A stretch of 64,000 nucleotides of DNA from Effrenium voratum (taxonomy: Eukaryota > Sar > Dinophyceae > Suessiales > Symbiodiniaceae): positions 62,001-126,000 of the forward strand of contig CAUJNA010003794.1 in the NCBI GenBank assembly GCA_963377175.1. The letters are read 5' to 3'. The notes beneath the pieces were generated by a model. The model ran no database searches and was not told where the DNA came from. It worked only from the letters and a program-made list of their open reading frames with translations. The position numbers and the translations under genes are program-made. Position 1 is the stretch's first letter, and each line of letters opens with the position of its first letter. Positions 33,701 to 39,206 of the stretch are shown here, piece after piece.

Positions 33701-34553
33701 GGAGCTGAACGAAGGGAACTAAGCCTGACGGATATTCGCCATTGTCTATTTCGCGCCCCAAGGCTTTAGCCACAGAAGGCAACACGTATTCTTAGTGGGC
33801 TATTGCATGGAGCATATTCAAATCTGATTGGAGAACCAAGAACCAGGCTCCTTGGTGTGTATTGAAATGGGCGGTTTTCCTTTTGGAGTCCCTTTAAACC
33901 AACCTTTAAAAGGGTTGCCATGAGAAAGGTTGCCAACTCCAAAACATACTGGGTATGACCTGTAGGTGGAATTCGCAGTGCAGGTCATCGCCGACGCAAA
34001 GAGCGGCTATGATGAAGCAGATCCAAAGTCTTTATTTCACCGCTACGTGAACGTTTGCCCCCGCCAAAAGTCCCGGACCATTCGAGCCTTGGCTCAAAGA
34101 TCAACAGAACCCTGTCAGGAAATGCACATCTGGCCGCGCGGATTGCGCACCTTGACGCTTTCAAAATGCAAATCAATTTTGCCATGTCTGCTGAATTTCT
34201 TCTGGAGCCCACACTGCCAGCTTTGAGTTTAAAGCAGCCACTGTAAATTCTTCAAAAGATATGGGCACTGGCTGATGCGTTTGTTGTCTGGATGGTGAGG
34301 AAAAAGCGACACGACCATTTGAAGAGGCTTCAATTCTGGGAAATACCATTGTTTGTTCTCATCCACTCACTTTCTCAGTTGCTGGACTTTGTCACTTCTG
34401 GGGAAGACCATTCTTGTCGGAGAAAAAATAAATAAAACATATGATTTTGCTTGACGCATCCACTCGATTCCATGCGGTCCTCTTCGCCGAGGAACGGAAG
34501 AGGCGCTGTTGATTGCCCTGACGACCTTGGATCCTCTCTTGCCAGATGGGTAA
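7683..34553 (+). CDS. SPOUT1: SPOUT1/C9orf114-family RNA methyltransferase, 17 exons
   Basis: Gene-level entry. Seventeen exons join without a frame break into 1131 nt, that is 376 residues plus stop, close to the length I recall for the human protein. The family (SPOUT class, DUF171) uses a C-terminal trefoil knot to bind S-adenosylmethionine and methylates RNA; the human member is nuclear and is also known as CENP-32. Family landmarks appear in order: a Lys-rich N-terminus, HFTLSVALPASIM, DNAQGGELK with GHIARALTIYGVDE, ARNLQYLEMPQYLRK, WVGLLAPLDAPHHM, VNCGL, DLRITVRL, EPRTKAGLYWGF, YDLSIGTSERGE, LLLAFGGLGGFE, and knot end KSRTIRTEEALL. Donors are GC 8, GA 5, GT 3; all acceptors are AG and 15 of 16 precede G. 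Introns reach 5.3 kb. The family call is very secure; some single-base junctions are not. Confidence 0.88.
7719..8729 (+). other. SPOUT1 intron 1
   Basis: Contains a family M inverted-repeat element (8242-8383) and a repeated GAGCCACAGCC motif near 8010-8045. The 206-aa minus-strand open frame over this stretch has no recognisable motif. Confidence 0.4.
8242..8383. mobile_element. Family M inverted-repeat element
   Basis: 142 bp; arms GAGCCACAATCAAAACC and GGTTGTGATTGTGACTC. Shares its end motif with 50192 and with single ends at 51515. Confidence 0.65.
8730..8800 (+). CDS. SPOUT1: SPOUT1 exon 2, lysine-rich
   Basis: After acceptor atggccag|G. Encodes EPKKKKKKQRDEAPKAAATG and ends TGA plus two bases. 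It matches the charged N-terminal region of the family in position and character. The GC donor (gcaccc) leaves phase 2, as exon 3 needs. Confidence 0.6.
9289..9385. mobile_element. Family F element
   Basis: Arms CATCCATTTGTTTAAG and AGCAAATGGAAG; core GGGAATCTATCACAACTGG. Confidence 0.7.
9834..9930. mobile_element. Family C-like element
   Basis: Arms GGCTGTGGGTCAAA and TTTGACCCA with an inner ACATGGAC segment shared with 29858. About 97 bp. Confidence 0.5.
9945..9993. repeat. Long hairpin (family P)
   Basis: GTCTTTGGAACCTATTCCCT and its inverse are separated by only 9 bases, with GAGGGAAT inside. It would fold into a nearly perfect 20-bp stem. Confidence 0.8.
10548..10637. mobile_element. 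Family C element
   Basis: Arms GGGTGTGGCTCA and TGAGCCAGAGCC; about 90 bp; inner GGTTTTAGTC. Confidence 0.6.
11844..11969. mobile_element. Family A element
   Basis: 126 bp with both terminal repeats (one mismatch in the right arm, CCCCAGTA). The core is in the opposite orientation to the 781 copy. In SPOUT1 intron 2. Confidence 0.85.
12545..12602 (+). CDS. SPOUT1: SPOUT1 exon 3
   Basis: Encodes PRKSGRHFTLSVALPASIM, the first beta strand of the family domain (human-type consensus TLSVALPGSI). Acceptor gatcgcag|G; donor GA (gaccgg). Exon 4 supplies the following DNAQ, which fixes the junction. Confidence 0.85.
12603..13353 (+). other. SPOUT1 intron 3
   Basis: GA-AG intron of 751 nt. A family E element (13180-13333) ends 20 nt before exon 4. 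Confidence 0.5.
13180..13333. mobile_element. Family E element
   Basis: Starts CTAGGTCCCCCAG and ends CTACTGGCGGACC. Inside lies GGTTCCCCTACTAAAATAG and ACCCTTATTCCAACCTC, with a local duplication. Upstream neighbour of SPOUT1 exon 4. Confidence 0.75.
13354..13434 (+). CDS. SPOUT1: SPOUT1 exon 4
   Basis: Encodes DNAQGGELKAVL, then VGHIARALTIYGVDE. This is the conserved DNAQxxEL...GxIARAxxI block, the most diagnostic stretch of the family. Acceptor ttccag|G; donor GC (gcgaag). Flanked on both sides by family E element sequence. Confidence 0.92.
13463..13544. mobile_element. Family E element, 5'-truncated
   Basis: Begins within TTCCCCTACTAAAATAGAC and ends GGAGGACCTAG. Downstream neighbour of SPOUT1 exon 4. 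Confidence 0.7.
13549..13657. mobile_element. Family Q inverted-repeat element
   Basis: Arms AGGGGCAATCGGTTC and GAACCCCATCGCCCCT with inner GCCTGGTGAA and TTCACCAGGC. Follows directly on a family E fragment. Confidence 0.7.
14310..14370 (+). CDS. SPOUT1: SPOUT1 exon 5
   Basis: Encodes VVIFEDRSDAEMSDQAEMSE plus one base, the VVVFDE strand followed by a variable acidic loop, in phase with GVDE of exon 4. Acceptor gattgtcag|G; donor GC. Confidence 0.8.
14790..14895 (+). CDS. SPOUT1: SPOUT1 exon 6
   Basis: Encodes DKPPTSIRSSGVGQEGVSN, then AMAFFARNLQYLEMPQ. The ARxLQYLExPQYLRK block is a family signature. Donor GT is fixed by the next exon, which completes QYLRK. Confidence 0.88.
15436..15469 (+). 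CDS. SPOUT1: SPOUT1 exon 7, 34-nt micro-exon
   Basis: Encodes YLRKPLVPMHK, the family LRKxLFPxHxDL segment, precisely bridging exons 6 and 8. Acceptor ttgggcag|G; donor GT (gtgggg). Confidence 0.85.
15470..16257 (+). other. SPOUT1 intron 7
   Basis: Contains part of a family F repeat (about 16090-16173). The 141-aa plus-strand open frame at 15513 has no recognised motif. Confidence 0.35.
16258..16339 (+). CDS. SPOUT1: SPOUT1 exon 8
   Basis: Encodes DLKWVGLLAPLDAPHHMKK, then YERMPYRE plus one base, the conserved DLxxAGLLxPLDxPHHM block. Acceptor gggtcag|G; the donor is most simply GA (gagacg). Confidence 0.9.
16340..18080 (+). other. SPOUT1 intron 8 (1.7 kb)
   Basis: Contains a small perfect-arm hairpin near 16410-16450 and a family N element (17922-18046) ending 34 nt before exon 9. 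Confidence 0.4.
17922..18046. mobile_element. Family N element
   Basis: Shares TAGGGTATCATGTCGA and CTACTAAAAAAGGAGGTAT with the inverse of 55840-55969. Arms ATACCCCCTAC and CGGGTAT. Confidence 0.65.
18081..18143 (+). CDS. SPOUT1: SPOUT1 exon 9
   Basis: Encodes VVLRNQKDWPSP, then VEGEKGRL, following REG of exon 8 as in the family (REGxVxxR). The donor GC is set by the phase of exon 10. Confidence 0.75.
18208..18302. mobile_element. Family L inverted-repeat element
   Basis: Arms GAGTCTCCATGACCCTT and AAGGTTCATGGAGACTC, 95 bp apart. A short relative (GAGTCTCC...GGAGAC) is at 27552-27590. Confidence 0.7.
18786..18835 (+). CDS. SPOUT1: SPOUT1 exon 10
   Basis: Encodes VWVNCGLSDPVWVAGR; the VNCG motif is conserved in the family. 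Acceptor ggctgag|G; donor GC (gccggg). Confidence 0.82.
19084..19202. mobile_element. Family E element
   Basis: 119 bp; arms CTAGGTTGCCCAGTA and TACTGGAGGGCCTAG; inner GGAGGGTTCCCCTACTAAAG. Confidence 0.8.
19346..19420. mobile_element. Family D hairpin element
   Basis: About 75 bp with arms TCCAAGTACCTCCT and AGAAGGTACTTGGA and a GGGGTAAAAAGGGGTCTAAG core. Confidence 0.75.
19459..19594. mobile_element. Family A element
   Basis: 136 bp, both terminal TACTGTGGATGG arms intact, with an inner CGAAA/TTTCG variation. In SPOUT1 intron 10. Confidence 0.85.
20105..20190. mobile_element. Family D hairpin element
   Basis: Arms AGAGGGTCCAAGTACC and its imperfect inverse; core GGGGTAAAAAGGGGCC. Only 0.7 kb from the previous copy. 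Confidence 0.75.
20289..20368 (+). CDS. SPOUT1: SPOUT1 exon 11
   Basis: Encodes EIPSDLRITVRLEDDRSRD, then PLNEAVR plus two bases; DLRxTVRL is the conserved strand. Acceptor aggcaag|G. A GT donor (gtgagg) at 20369 avoids the TGA two bases later. Confidence 0.82.
20369..25713 (+). other. SPOUT1 intron 11 (5.3 kb) with CA-rich microsatellite
   Basis: Holds the largest microsatellite of the window (20979-22420), a family F-like fragment (about 20400-20500) and otherwise unrecognised sequence. A GC-rich stretch near 24240-24380 shows no exon I can name. Confidence 0.45.
20979..22420 (+). repeat. Imperfect (CA)n microsatellite with CAAA, GA and CACT sections
   Basis: About 1.1 kb of CA-rich repeats, including long uninterrupted CA runs and a CAAA run (21421-21465). 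A short GA run lies at 21671-21701, and CACT- and CTCC-type repeats run to about 22390. It gives very long meaningless frames on both strands (His-Thr or Cys-Val repeats). Confidence 0.9.
25714..25782 (+). CDS. SPOUT1: SPOUT1 exon 12
   Basis: Encodes AGVAVEPSEPRTKAGLYWGF, then QT plus two bases. RTKAGLYWGY is one of the most conserved family motifs. The donor is GC. The acceptor used here is AG|C; an AG|G lies 5 nt further but breaks the frame. Confidence 0.88.
25783..26938 (+). other. SPOUT1 intron 12
   Basis: Contains a family B element (25855-25971). No other feature recognised. Confidence 0.4.
25855..25971. mobile_element. Family B element
   Basis: 117 bp; arms GGCTGTGGGTGCAAACC and GGTTTTGACCCATGGCC. 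In SPOUT1 intron 12. Confidence 0.8.
26939..26969 (+). CDS. SPOUT1: SPOUT1 exon 13, 31-nt micro-exon
   Basis: Encodes (R)LAGNLKAVFE, matching the family RLAxxLxAVF segment and exactly bridging exons 12 and 14. Acceptor gtgacag|G; donor GA (gactcg). Confidence 0.8.
27359..27477. mobile_element. Family A element, decayed
   Basis: Left arm TACTGTGGATGG kept; right arm reduced to CCATACACAGTA. Core CAAACAATGG still recognisable. In SPOUT1 intron 13. Confidence 0.65.
27917..28000. mobile_element. Family D hairpin element
   Basis: Arms AGGGGGTCCAAGTAC and GTGCTTGGACCCTT; core GGGGTAAACAAAAAGGGG. Confidence 0.75.
28962..29047 (+). CDS. SPOUT1: SPOUT1 exon 14
   Basis: Encodes ECPFGSYDLSIGTSERGE, then ALGLGRLPKF plus two bases. 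YDLxIGTSERG is the conserved knot motif. Donor GC (gcccgg); exon 15 completes KFQHLLL. Confidence 0.93.
29099..29196. mobile_element. Family H element
   Basis: Arms CCATAGGTGTCC and GGAGACCTATGG; inner GTTGTTTTGGT and CATCTATTTCCCC match the inverse of the 60299 copy. Confidence 0.75.
29858..29957. mobile_element. Family C element
   Basis: Arms GGCTGTGGCTCA and TGAGCCACACCC; 100 bp; inner GGACTAAAACC is the inverse of the 10548 copy. Confidence 0.6.
30748..30790 (+). CDS. SPOUT1: SPOUT1 exon 15
   Basis: Encodes (Q)HLLLAFGGLGGFEE, the family HxLVVFGGLxGLE strand and SAM-binding loop. Acceptor cccaag|G; a GC donor in phase 0 is the simplest choice. Confidence 0.88.
32284..32342 (+). repeat. 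Interstitial telomere-like (AAACCCT)n tract
   Basis: Eight near-perfect copies of AAACCCT (complement TTTAGGG, the plant and dinoflagellate telomere unit), one with a C-to-T change. It lies in an intron, not at a chromosome end. Confidence 0.92.
32341..32494 (+). repeat. 12-bp tandem repeat AAGCTTCTTATA
   Basis: About 13 head-to-tail copies with few substitutions, directly abutting the telomere-like tract. Each unit carries a HindIII-like AAGCTT. Confidence 0.92.
33088..33205. mobile_element. Family B element
   Basis: 118 bp; arms GGCTGTGGGTCAAAACC and ATTTTGACCAATGGCC. In SPOUT1 intron 15. Confidence 0.8.
33966..34083 (+). CDS. SPOUT1: SPOUT1 exon 16
   Basis: Encodes VEFAVQVIADAKSGYDEADP, then KSLFHRYVNVCPRQKSRTI plus one base. 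The block LFxxYxNxCPxQxSRTIR is the conserved C-terminal knot. Acceptor ctgtag|G; donor GA. Confidence 0.92.
34492..34553 (+). CDS. SPOUT1: SPOUT1 exon 17 with stop codon
   Basis: Completes RTIR and encodes TEEALLIALTTLDPLLPDG then TAA, as the family ends (TEEAxLxxLAxL). Acceptor cgccgag|G. AT-rich DNA begins right after the stop. Confidence 0.92.
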
Positions 34554-35935
34554 AATCAAGTTGCCGACAAAACTTTAACTAAATCCATTATGGTTATTAA
34601 AACGAAAATACTAAAAAAATATGAATATAGTTATTGAAATATTATATTTTATATAGATCGAAATTATAAATCAATAATCATGTTGATGGTATATAAATAT
34701 ATTTATAATAATATTTATAATATAATGAATATATTATACATATGTATACTAAATTTATAGATAATATTTTTTTATATTTCATATAAATGATAATTAGATG
34801 AATTTTAAATAGTAATTATTATGATTGTATTTTTGTTTAAAGAAACAATTTTGAATTTTGTATTTAATGGGATTTGTTGTTGATATATGTATTGGTGAGA
34901 TATAATGAAATAATATAAAATCATAGATGTATTAGGAATATAATAGATTTTATTAATAAATAAAATGGAATATATTATTATTTATATAATTTAGCTATAA
35001 TTATAGTATTTGATATATTAATAAAATTAAATATTGGTATATTATTATATTTATAATTAATTTAACAAATAATTATATTTATTAAATTAATTAGAATAAT
35101 AATATTTGATTTTATTTTGATTTGGCATTTAGTTTTATTTGTGGTATTATATTGTTTTGTTATTTTATTTAAAGGTTTGTTTGATTTAACCAATTTTGGT
35201 TTTATTTAATTCGGTTAAACCGAATTATATGTTTTTGTTATTTAAGGATAAAGGAATTATATTATTACAAATTTAAATATGTGATTTTGATATATTATAA
35301 TATATTAACATAATATAATATATTGATATAATATAATATATTCATATAATCCTAATAACTATAAATAAATATATCTTAAAACTATGTTTTTTAAAATGAA
35401 ATTATAATTATTATATGTTAATTATTTTAGTATTTATTTTATATTAAAATGGATATTAGATAATGAATTAAACAAAATAATAATATAAACATTATATAAT
35501 TTCAAATTAGATTAATCAAACGATTTATAAAATAATGCAGAATTTGATATATAATTTCGAATATACAAATACCAAAATAGAATCGGGACACAAAATCTCG
35601 TCCATTTACAATTCAATGCCATGAAAGACACGGAGATTCATTGACCCGTTCCGAAAACAGGGCTCAAATCAAATCACCTATATATATATATATACGGTCA
35701 AATGTCGCCTCCCATATGCGAGACCCGATTTTTAAATTGGGTCTATATAATCCTATAGAAAGAAAATATGTTTTTCATCCATGCTACGAGCAAACGATTA
35801 AAGGAACGGTTTCTCTTCAATCAAAGGCCCAAATCAAAGGCCCGCAACCGATGTTTGGAGCGACACATCGATTCCATAAATCAATACAAATTTACTCTAT
35901 ACAACGAAACCGTGAAACTTGCTCGTCGCACTTGC

Positions 35936-36320
35936 GCGCGTTTTCCCGGACCGCTTTTCCGAAAAATCCCGGATATTTCGGAAAATTGGTCCGGGCTGCC
36001 CCTGGAAGATGCAACCGCTTCATATTTCCTACGGACCGCTTACCCAAATCTGTCCGGGCTACCCCGGCCATAATCCGGAAGATACAATGGCTTCATTTTT
36101 TGTAGGGACCAATTTTCCGAAATATTCCAGATATTTTGGGAAAATCGTAGCCATGCACCATTTGCTCGAAATATCCCGAATATTTCGGGAACCGTTTTCC
36201 CGAAATATTCCAAATATTTCGGGAAATGCTGTCGTCGAAATATCCGGAATCTTTCGGAAAAATGGTCTGGAGTGCAATTATCGAAATATCCGGGATATTT
36301 CGGAAAAATGGTCCGGGCTT
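35936..36320. repeat. Dispersed units with palindromic core CCGAAATATTCGG-type
   Basis: At least seven copies of variants of GGATATTTCGGAAAA and its complement, often followed by TGGTCCGGGC, in both orientations. Likely capable of hairpins or cruciforms. Related sequence reappears at about 39010-39040. Confidence 0.75.
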
Positions 36321-36373
36321 TGAACGAAGCCGCTGTGTCTTCCAGAAAAAGAGTCGGGGCATATATCTGCCTG

Positions 36374-36395
36374 TCCGTAGCAGTTTTGGCTGAAA
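36374..36395 (+). other. Spliced-leader-like sequence (possible DinoSL relic)
   Basis: TCCGTAGCAGTTTTGGCT followed by GAAA matches the dinoflagellate spliced leader as I remember it at about 19 of 22 positions. It is not followed by a recognisable coding frame. A chance match is possible. Confidence 0.3.
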
Positions 36396-36856
36396 TCTTG
36401 GCCCATCTTCCAAGAGTTTGGCGATGCGAGAAGCTGTGAGCCGTGCGACCAGTGGTGTTTTGCCCAATGCTTTGGGCCAAATCAGTTCGTCTTTGCTTGC
36501 ACCCAGGATTTTTGCTGGTCGATCGCGTTTTCGCTTGCGTTTGCAACAACTACGTGTGTGGATGGATCTTTTGAGGCCCGCGGATCCGTTCTCACCCTGC
36601 TCAGGCGACCGCCTTTCACTGACACTTTAACGTGACCTTATCGCATCCAGCCCGTCTCGCAACTTGTGTTAGAGAACGGCAGCATGCTTTTCGCATGCGA
36701 CAAGTATACATTGTTTGATAAAATATGTTGGTGCCTAGTTGCAAAAAATGTCTTGCCAACGCGGGCTCTATAAGATTTACTCTGTTCTTGGCCTGGACCT
36801 TGGCCCTTGAGAGCTCGGCTCTTTTTTGACACCCGCCTTAACTTACCCCTAATTGC

Positions 36857-36961
36857 TGGTTTGGATTGGTGGTTTGGGGATTGAACCCCTGGATCATGTT
36901 AAAGTTGAATGGGAAACCACTCCCGAACCTCCAAAACACCGATCCAAATTGCCAATCCAAA
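36857..36961. mobile_element. Inverted-repeat element, arms GGTTTGGATTGG
   Basis: Outer arms GGTTTGGATTGG and CCAATCCAAACC about 100 bp apart enclose unrelated sequence. A single copy in the window, MITE-like. Confidence 0.4.
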
Positions 36962-37305
36962 CCGGGCCGGTAGCAACCCGGGCTGCCCAGTCCAAAGAGG
37001 GCGGCCGAAAACCTGCAACCACCTCCTGGCCACGGGCCAGAATACAGCCGTCGTGGAGGGCAAGGAGGGGGGCGGGGCAGCGCCGGTACAAGCGCGTGAC
37101 AAACCGTTTCCCACTGGCTCGCTCCACTGGGCGGGGGCGCTAGCCAGCGGCCGTGTGCAACTGGGGCACGCGCAGCCGAGAGCTCGCGCGCGCGTTCTTG
37201 CCCATCTGCGTCACGGCTCGGGTTTGGAGTCGGACGCGTGCGCGTGCGCAGGCGAAGGCTGTGGTATGTCAACATCAGAATCCGGCGTGCTGCGCGCCGG
37301 AGGTG

Positions 37306-37908
37306 TGTCTCTTTTGTCTCTGTCTCTTTGTTGGTGTCTGTCTCTGTCTCCTTTTGTTTGTTGGTCTCTGTGTCTCTGGTACCTGTTTCTTTGTCTGTTT
37401 GTCTGTCTGTCTGTCTGTGTCTGTCTGTCTGTTTGTGTCTGTTTGTGTTTGTTTGTTTGGGTTTGTGTCTGTCTGTCTGGGTCTGTGTCTGTGTCTGTGT
37501 TTGTGTCTGTGTCTGTGTTTGTTTGTGTTTGTTTGTGTTTGTTTGTGTTTGTTTGTGTTTGTTTGTGTTTGTTTGTGTTTGTTTGTGTTTGTTTGTGTTT
37601 GTTTGTGTTTGTGTGTGTTTGTGTGTGTTTGTGTGTTTGTGTGTTTGTGTGTTTGTGTGTTTGTGTGTTTGTGTGTTTGTGTGTTTGTGTGTTTGTGCTT
37701 GCGTGTTTGTGTCTTTGTGTCTTTGTGTCTTTGTGTTTATATTTGTGTTTATATTTGTGTGTTTGTGTTTGTGTTTGTGTTTGTGTTTGTGTGTTTGTGT
37801 CTGCATTTGCGTTTGTGTTTGCATTTGTGTTGGTTTTTTTGTGTGTGTGTGTGTGTTTGTTGTTTGTTTTGGTTTTTGTATTTGTTTTTAAATGTTGTTT
37901 ATATATTT
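37306..37908 (+). repeat. Imperfect (TGTTTGTG)n / (GT)n microsatellite
   Basis: About 600 bp of TGTCTCTG, TGTTTG and TGTGTT repeats. It produces long Cys-Val-Leu or Gln-Thr frames that are not genes. Confidence 0.9.
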
Positions 37909-38639
37909 ATTGGTTTGATTGAAATTGATATAATATAGGTTAACCTATGGAATTTATGAAAATTAATTGATATTATATAGGATAATTATATTTTTTTTTG
38001 TTTAAAAGGAATTATTTTTCTATATTAGTGATTGAGAATGCTAGGATATTTTGATGGAATTTGAAGATATTATGATTAGGTGTGTGTATTTTTTAAGATT
38101 AAGGTTTAAAATATTATATTTTAGGTAATTTAGATTAGATTATTTGAAATTTGGGTAATTTAATGATAAAGATTGGTGATGTATGTTATTGGGATATGAA
38201 ATTAGAAAAACATATTAGTCGTTGATTTGGTTCGGCTTTTGGATGTGTTATATGGGGAATCTCTTAAGCTAGTCCGAAATCGGCTAGCTTTATCATCTCA
38301 TCTCATTATTATTCTGAATCTTGTTATTTAGATACCCTTTCTTAAGGCTAAACCAAAAACAAATCGAAAAAGAATATATTAATAATTCGAATTTTAAAAT
38401 AAATTATTTTTTTTTTTTATCAATTCATTTCTTATTCTTCTATAAAATCTTTTAACCAAAACAAAAATATATGATCTTTTAGATTGATTGAAATCGTATT
38501 GGCATGGCTTGCAATGGAACGAACATATCCATGAAGAATGTTATTTGGGAAAATACAAAATATATTTATTTAATTATTATTTTATTATTTTGTTTGAAAT
38601 ATTGCACTCGTTTTGCGAGAATTTGGCGACTGATTAACG

Positions 38640-38815
38640 GCGTTTTTCCTATTGGTTTGAGCGAAATTAGTTCGGCTTTGTTTGTAGCCAGGATATTTTT
38701 TGGATGATGGTATTTTTGTATGCATTATAACAATTGTGTAGAGGGATGGATCTTTCGAGGTCAAGAATGATCTATTATCCCTTTATTTAGATTAATTATC
38801 TTTCATTGACTATAT
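38640..38815 (+). repeat. AT-shifted copy of the sequence at 36459-36625
   Basis: Aligns by eye with 36459-36625: shared anchors include AGTTCGNCTTTGNTTG, CCAGGATNTTT and GGATGGATCTTT. Many differences replace C with T or G with A in this copy. Confidence 0.6.
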
Positions 38816-39177
38816 GTCCATATGTTGGTCTCGGGCACCTGAGACACATTGTTGCTTTGTGTATCGCAGTGCTTTAGGAAATATATTGAGATGTTGATGA
38901 GAAATTCCATCTACAATGCATTTTTAGATCTTAAGAATTGGGTTTTTTATTTAATGCAATATACAATTTTTCGAAATGTTTGGCAAAGACTTAAAGTCAT
39001 AATTATTCATTTTTTCGAAATATTCCGAAACCGCCTTTCGTCAAGCACGTGCTCGATCTGTCTATTTCTGACTCTGTGAGTATGATCGTGTATATGTATC
39101 TATAATTACTAATTGGAATATATATTTATTTTATGCTCTAATTCTATTTTTTTCCTGTTATAGGTTTCATCTCGCGC

Positions 39178-39206
39178 GCTGCTGGAAAGCAGCGGGCCCC
39201 CGCTAG
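39178..39206 (+). mobile_element. Helitron-like 3' terminus
   Basis: A GC-rich double hairpin, GCTGCTGGAAAGCAGC overlapping GCGGGCCCCCGC, ends in CTAG and is followed by T. This fits the Helitron 3' end rule (hairpin, then CTRR, inserted before T). It is isolated in AT-rich DNA; no Rep/helicase frame was found and the 5' TC end is unknown. Confidence 0.45.

Larger units (their letters stand above)
30791..33965 (+). other. SPOUT1 intron 15 (3.2 kb) with interstitial telomere tract
   Basis: Holds the GTTTAAAC-rich repeat region (31180-33025), the telomere-like tract with 12-bp tandem repeats (32284-32494) and a family B element (33088-33205). Confidence 0.5.

Noticed and set aside
36838..37938. 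Long frames of 217-337 aa on both strands
   Set aside because: Mostly GT/CA microsatellite translation; the non-repeat part has no recognisable motif and no exon-like edges that I could support.
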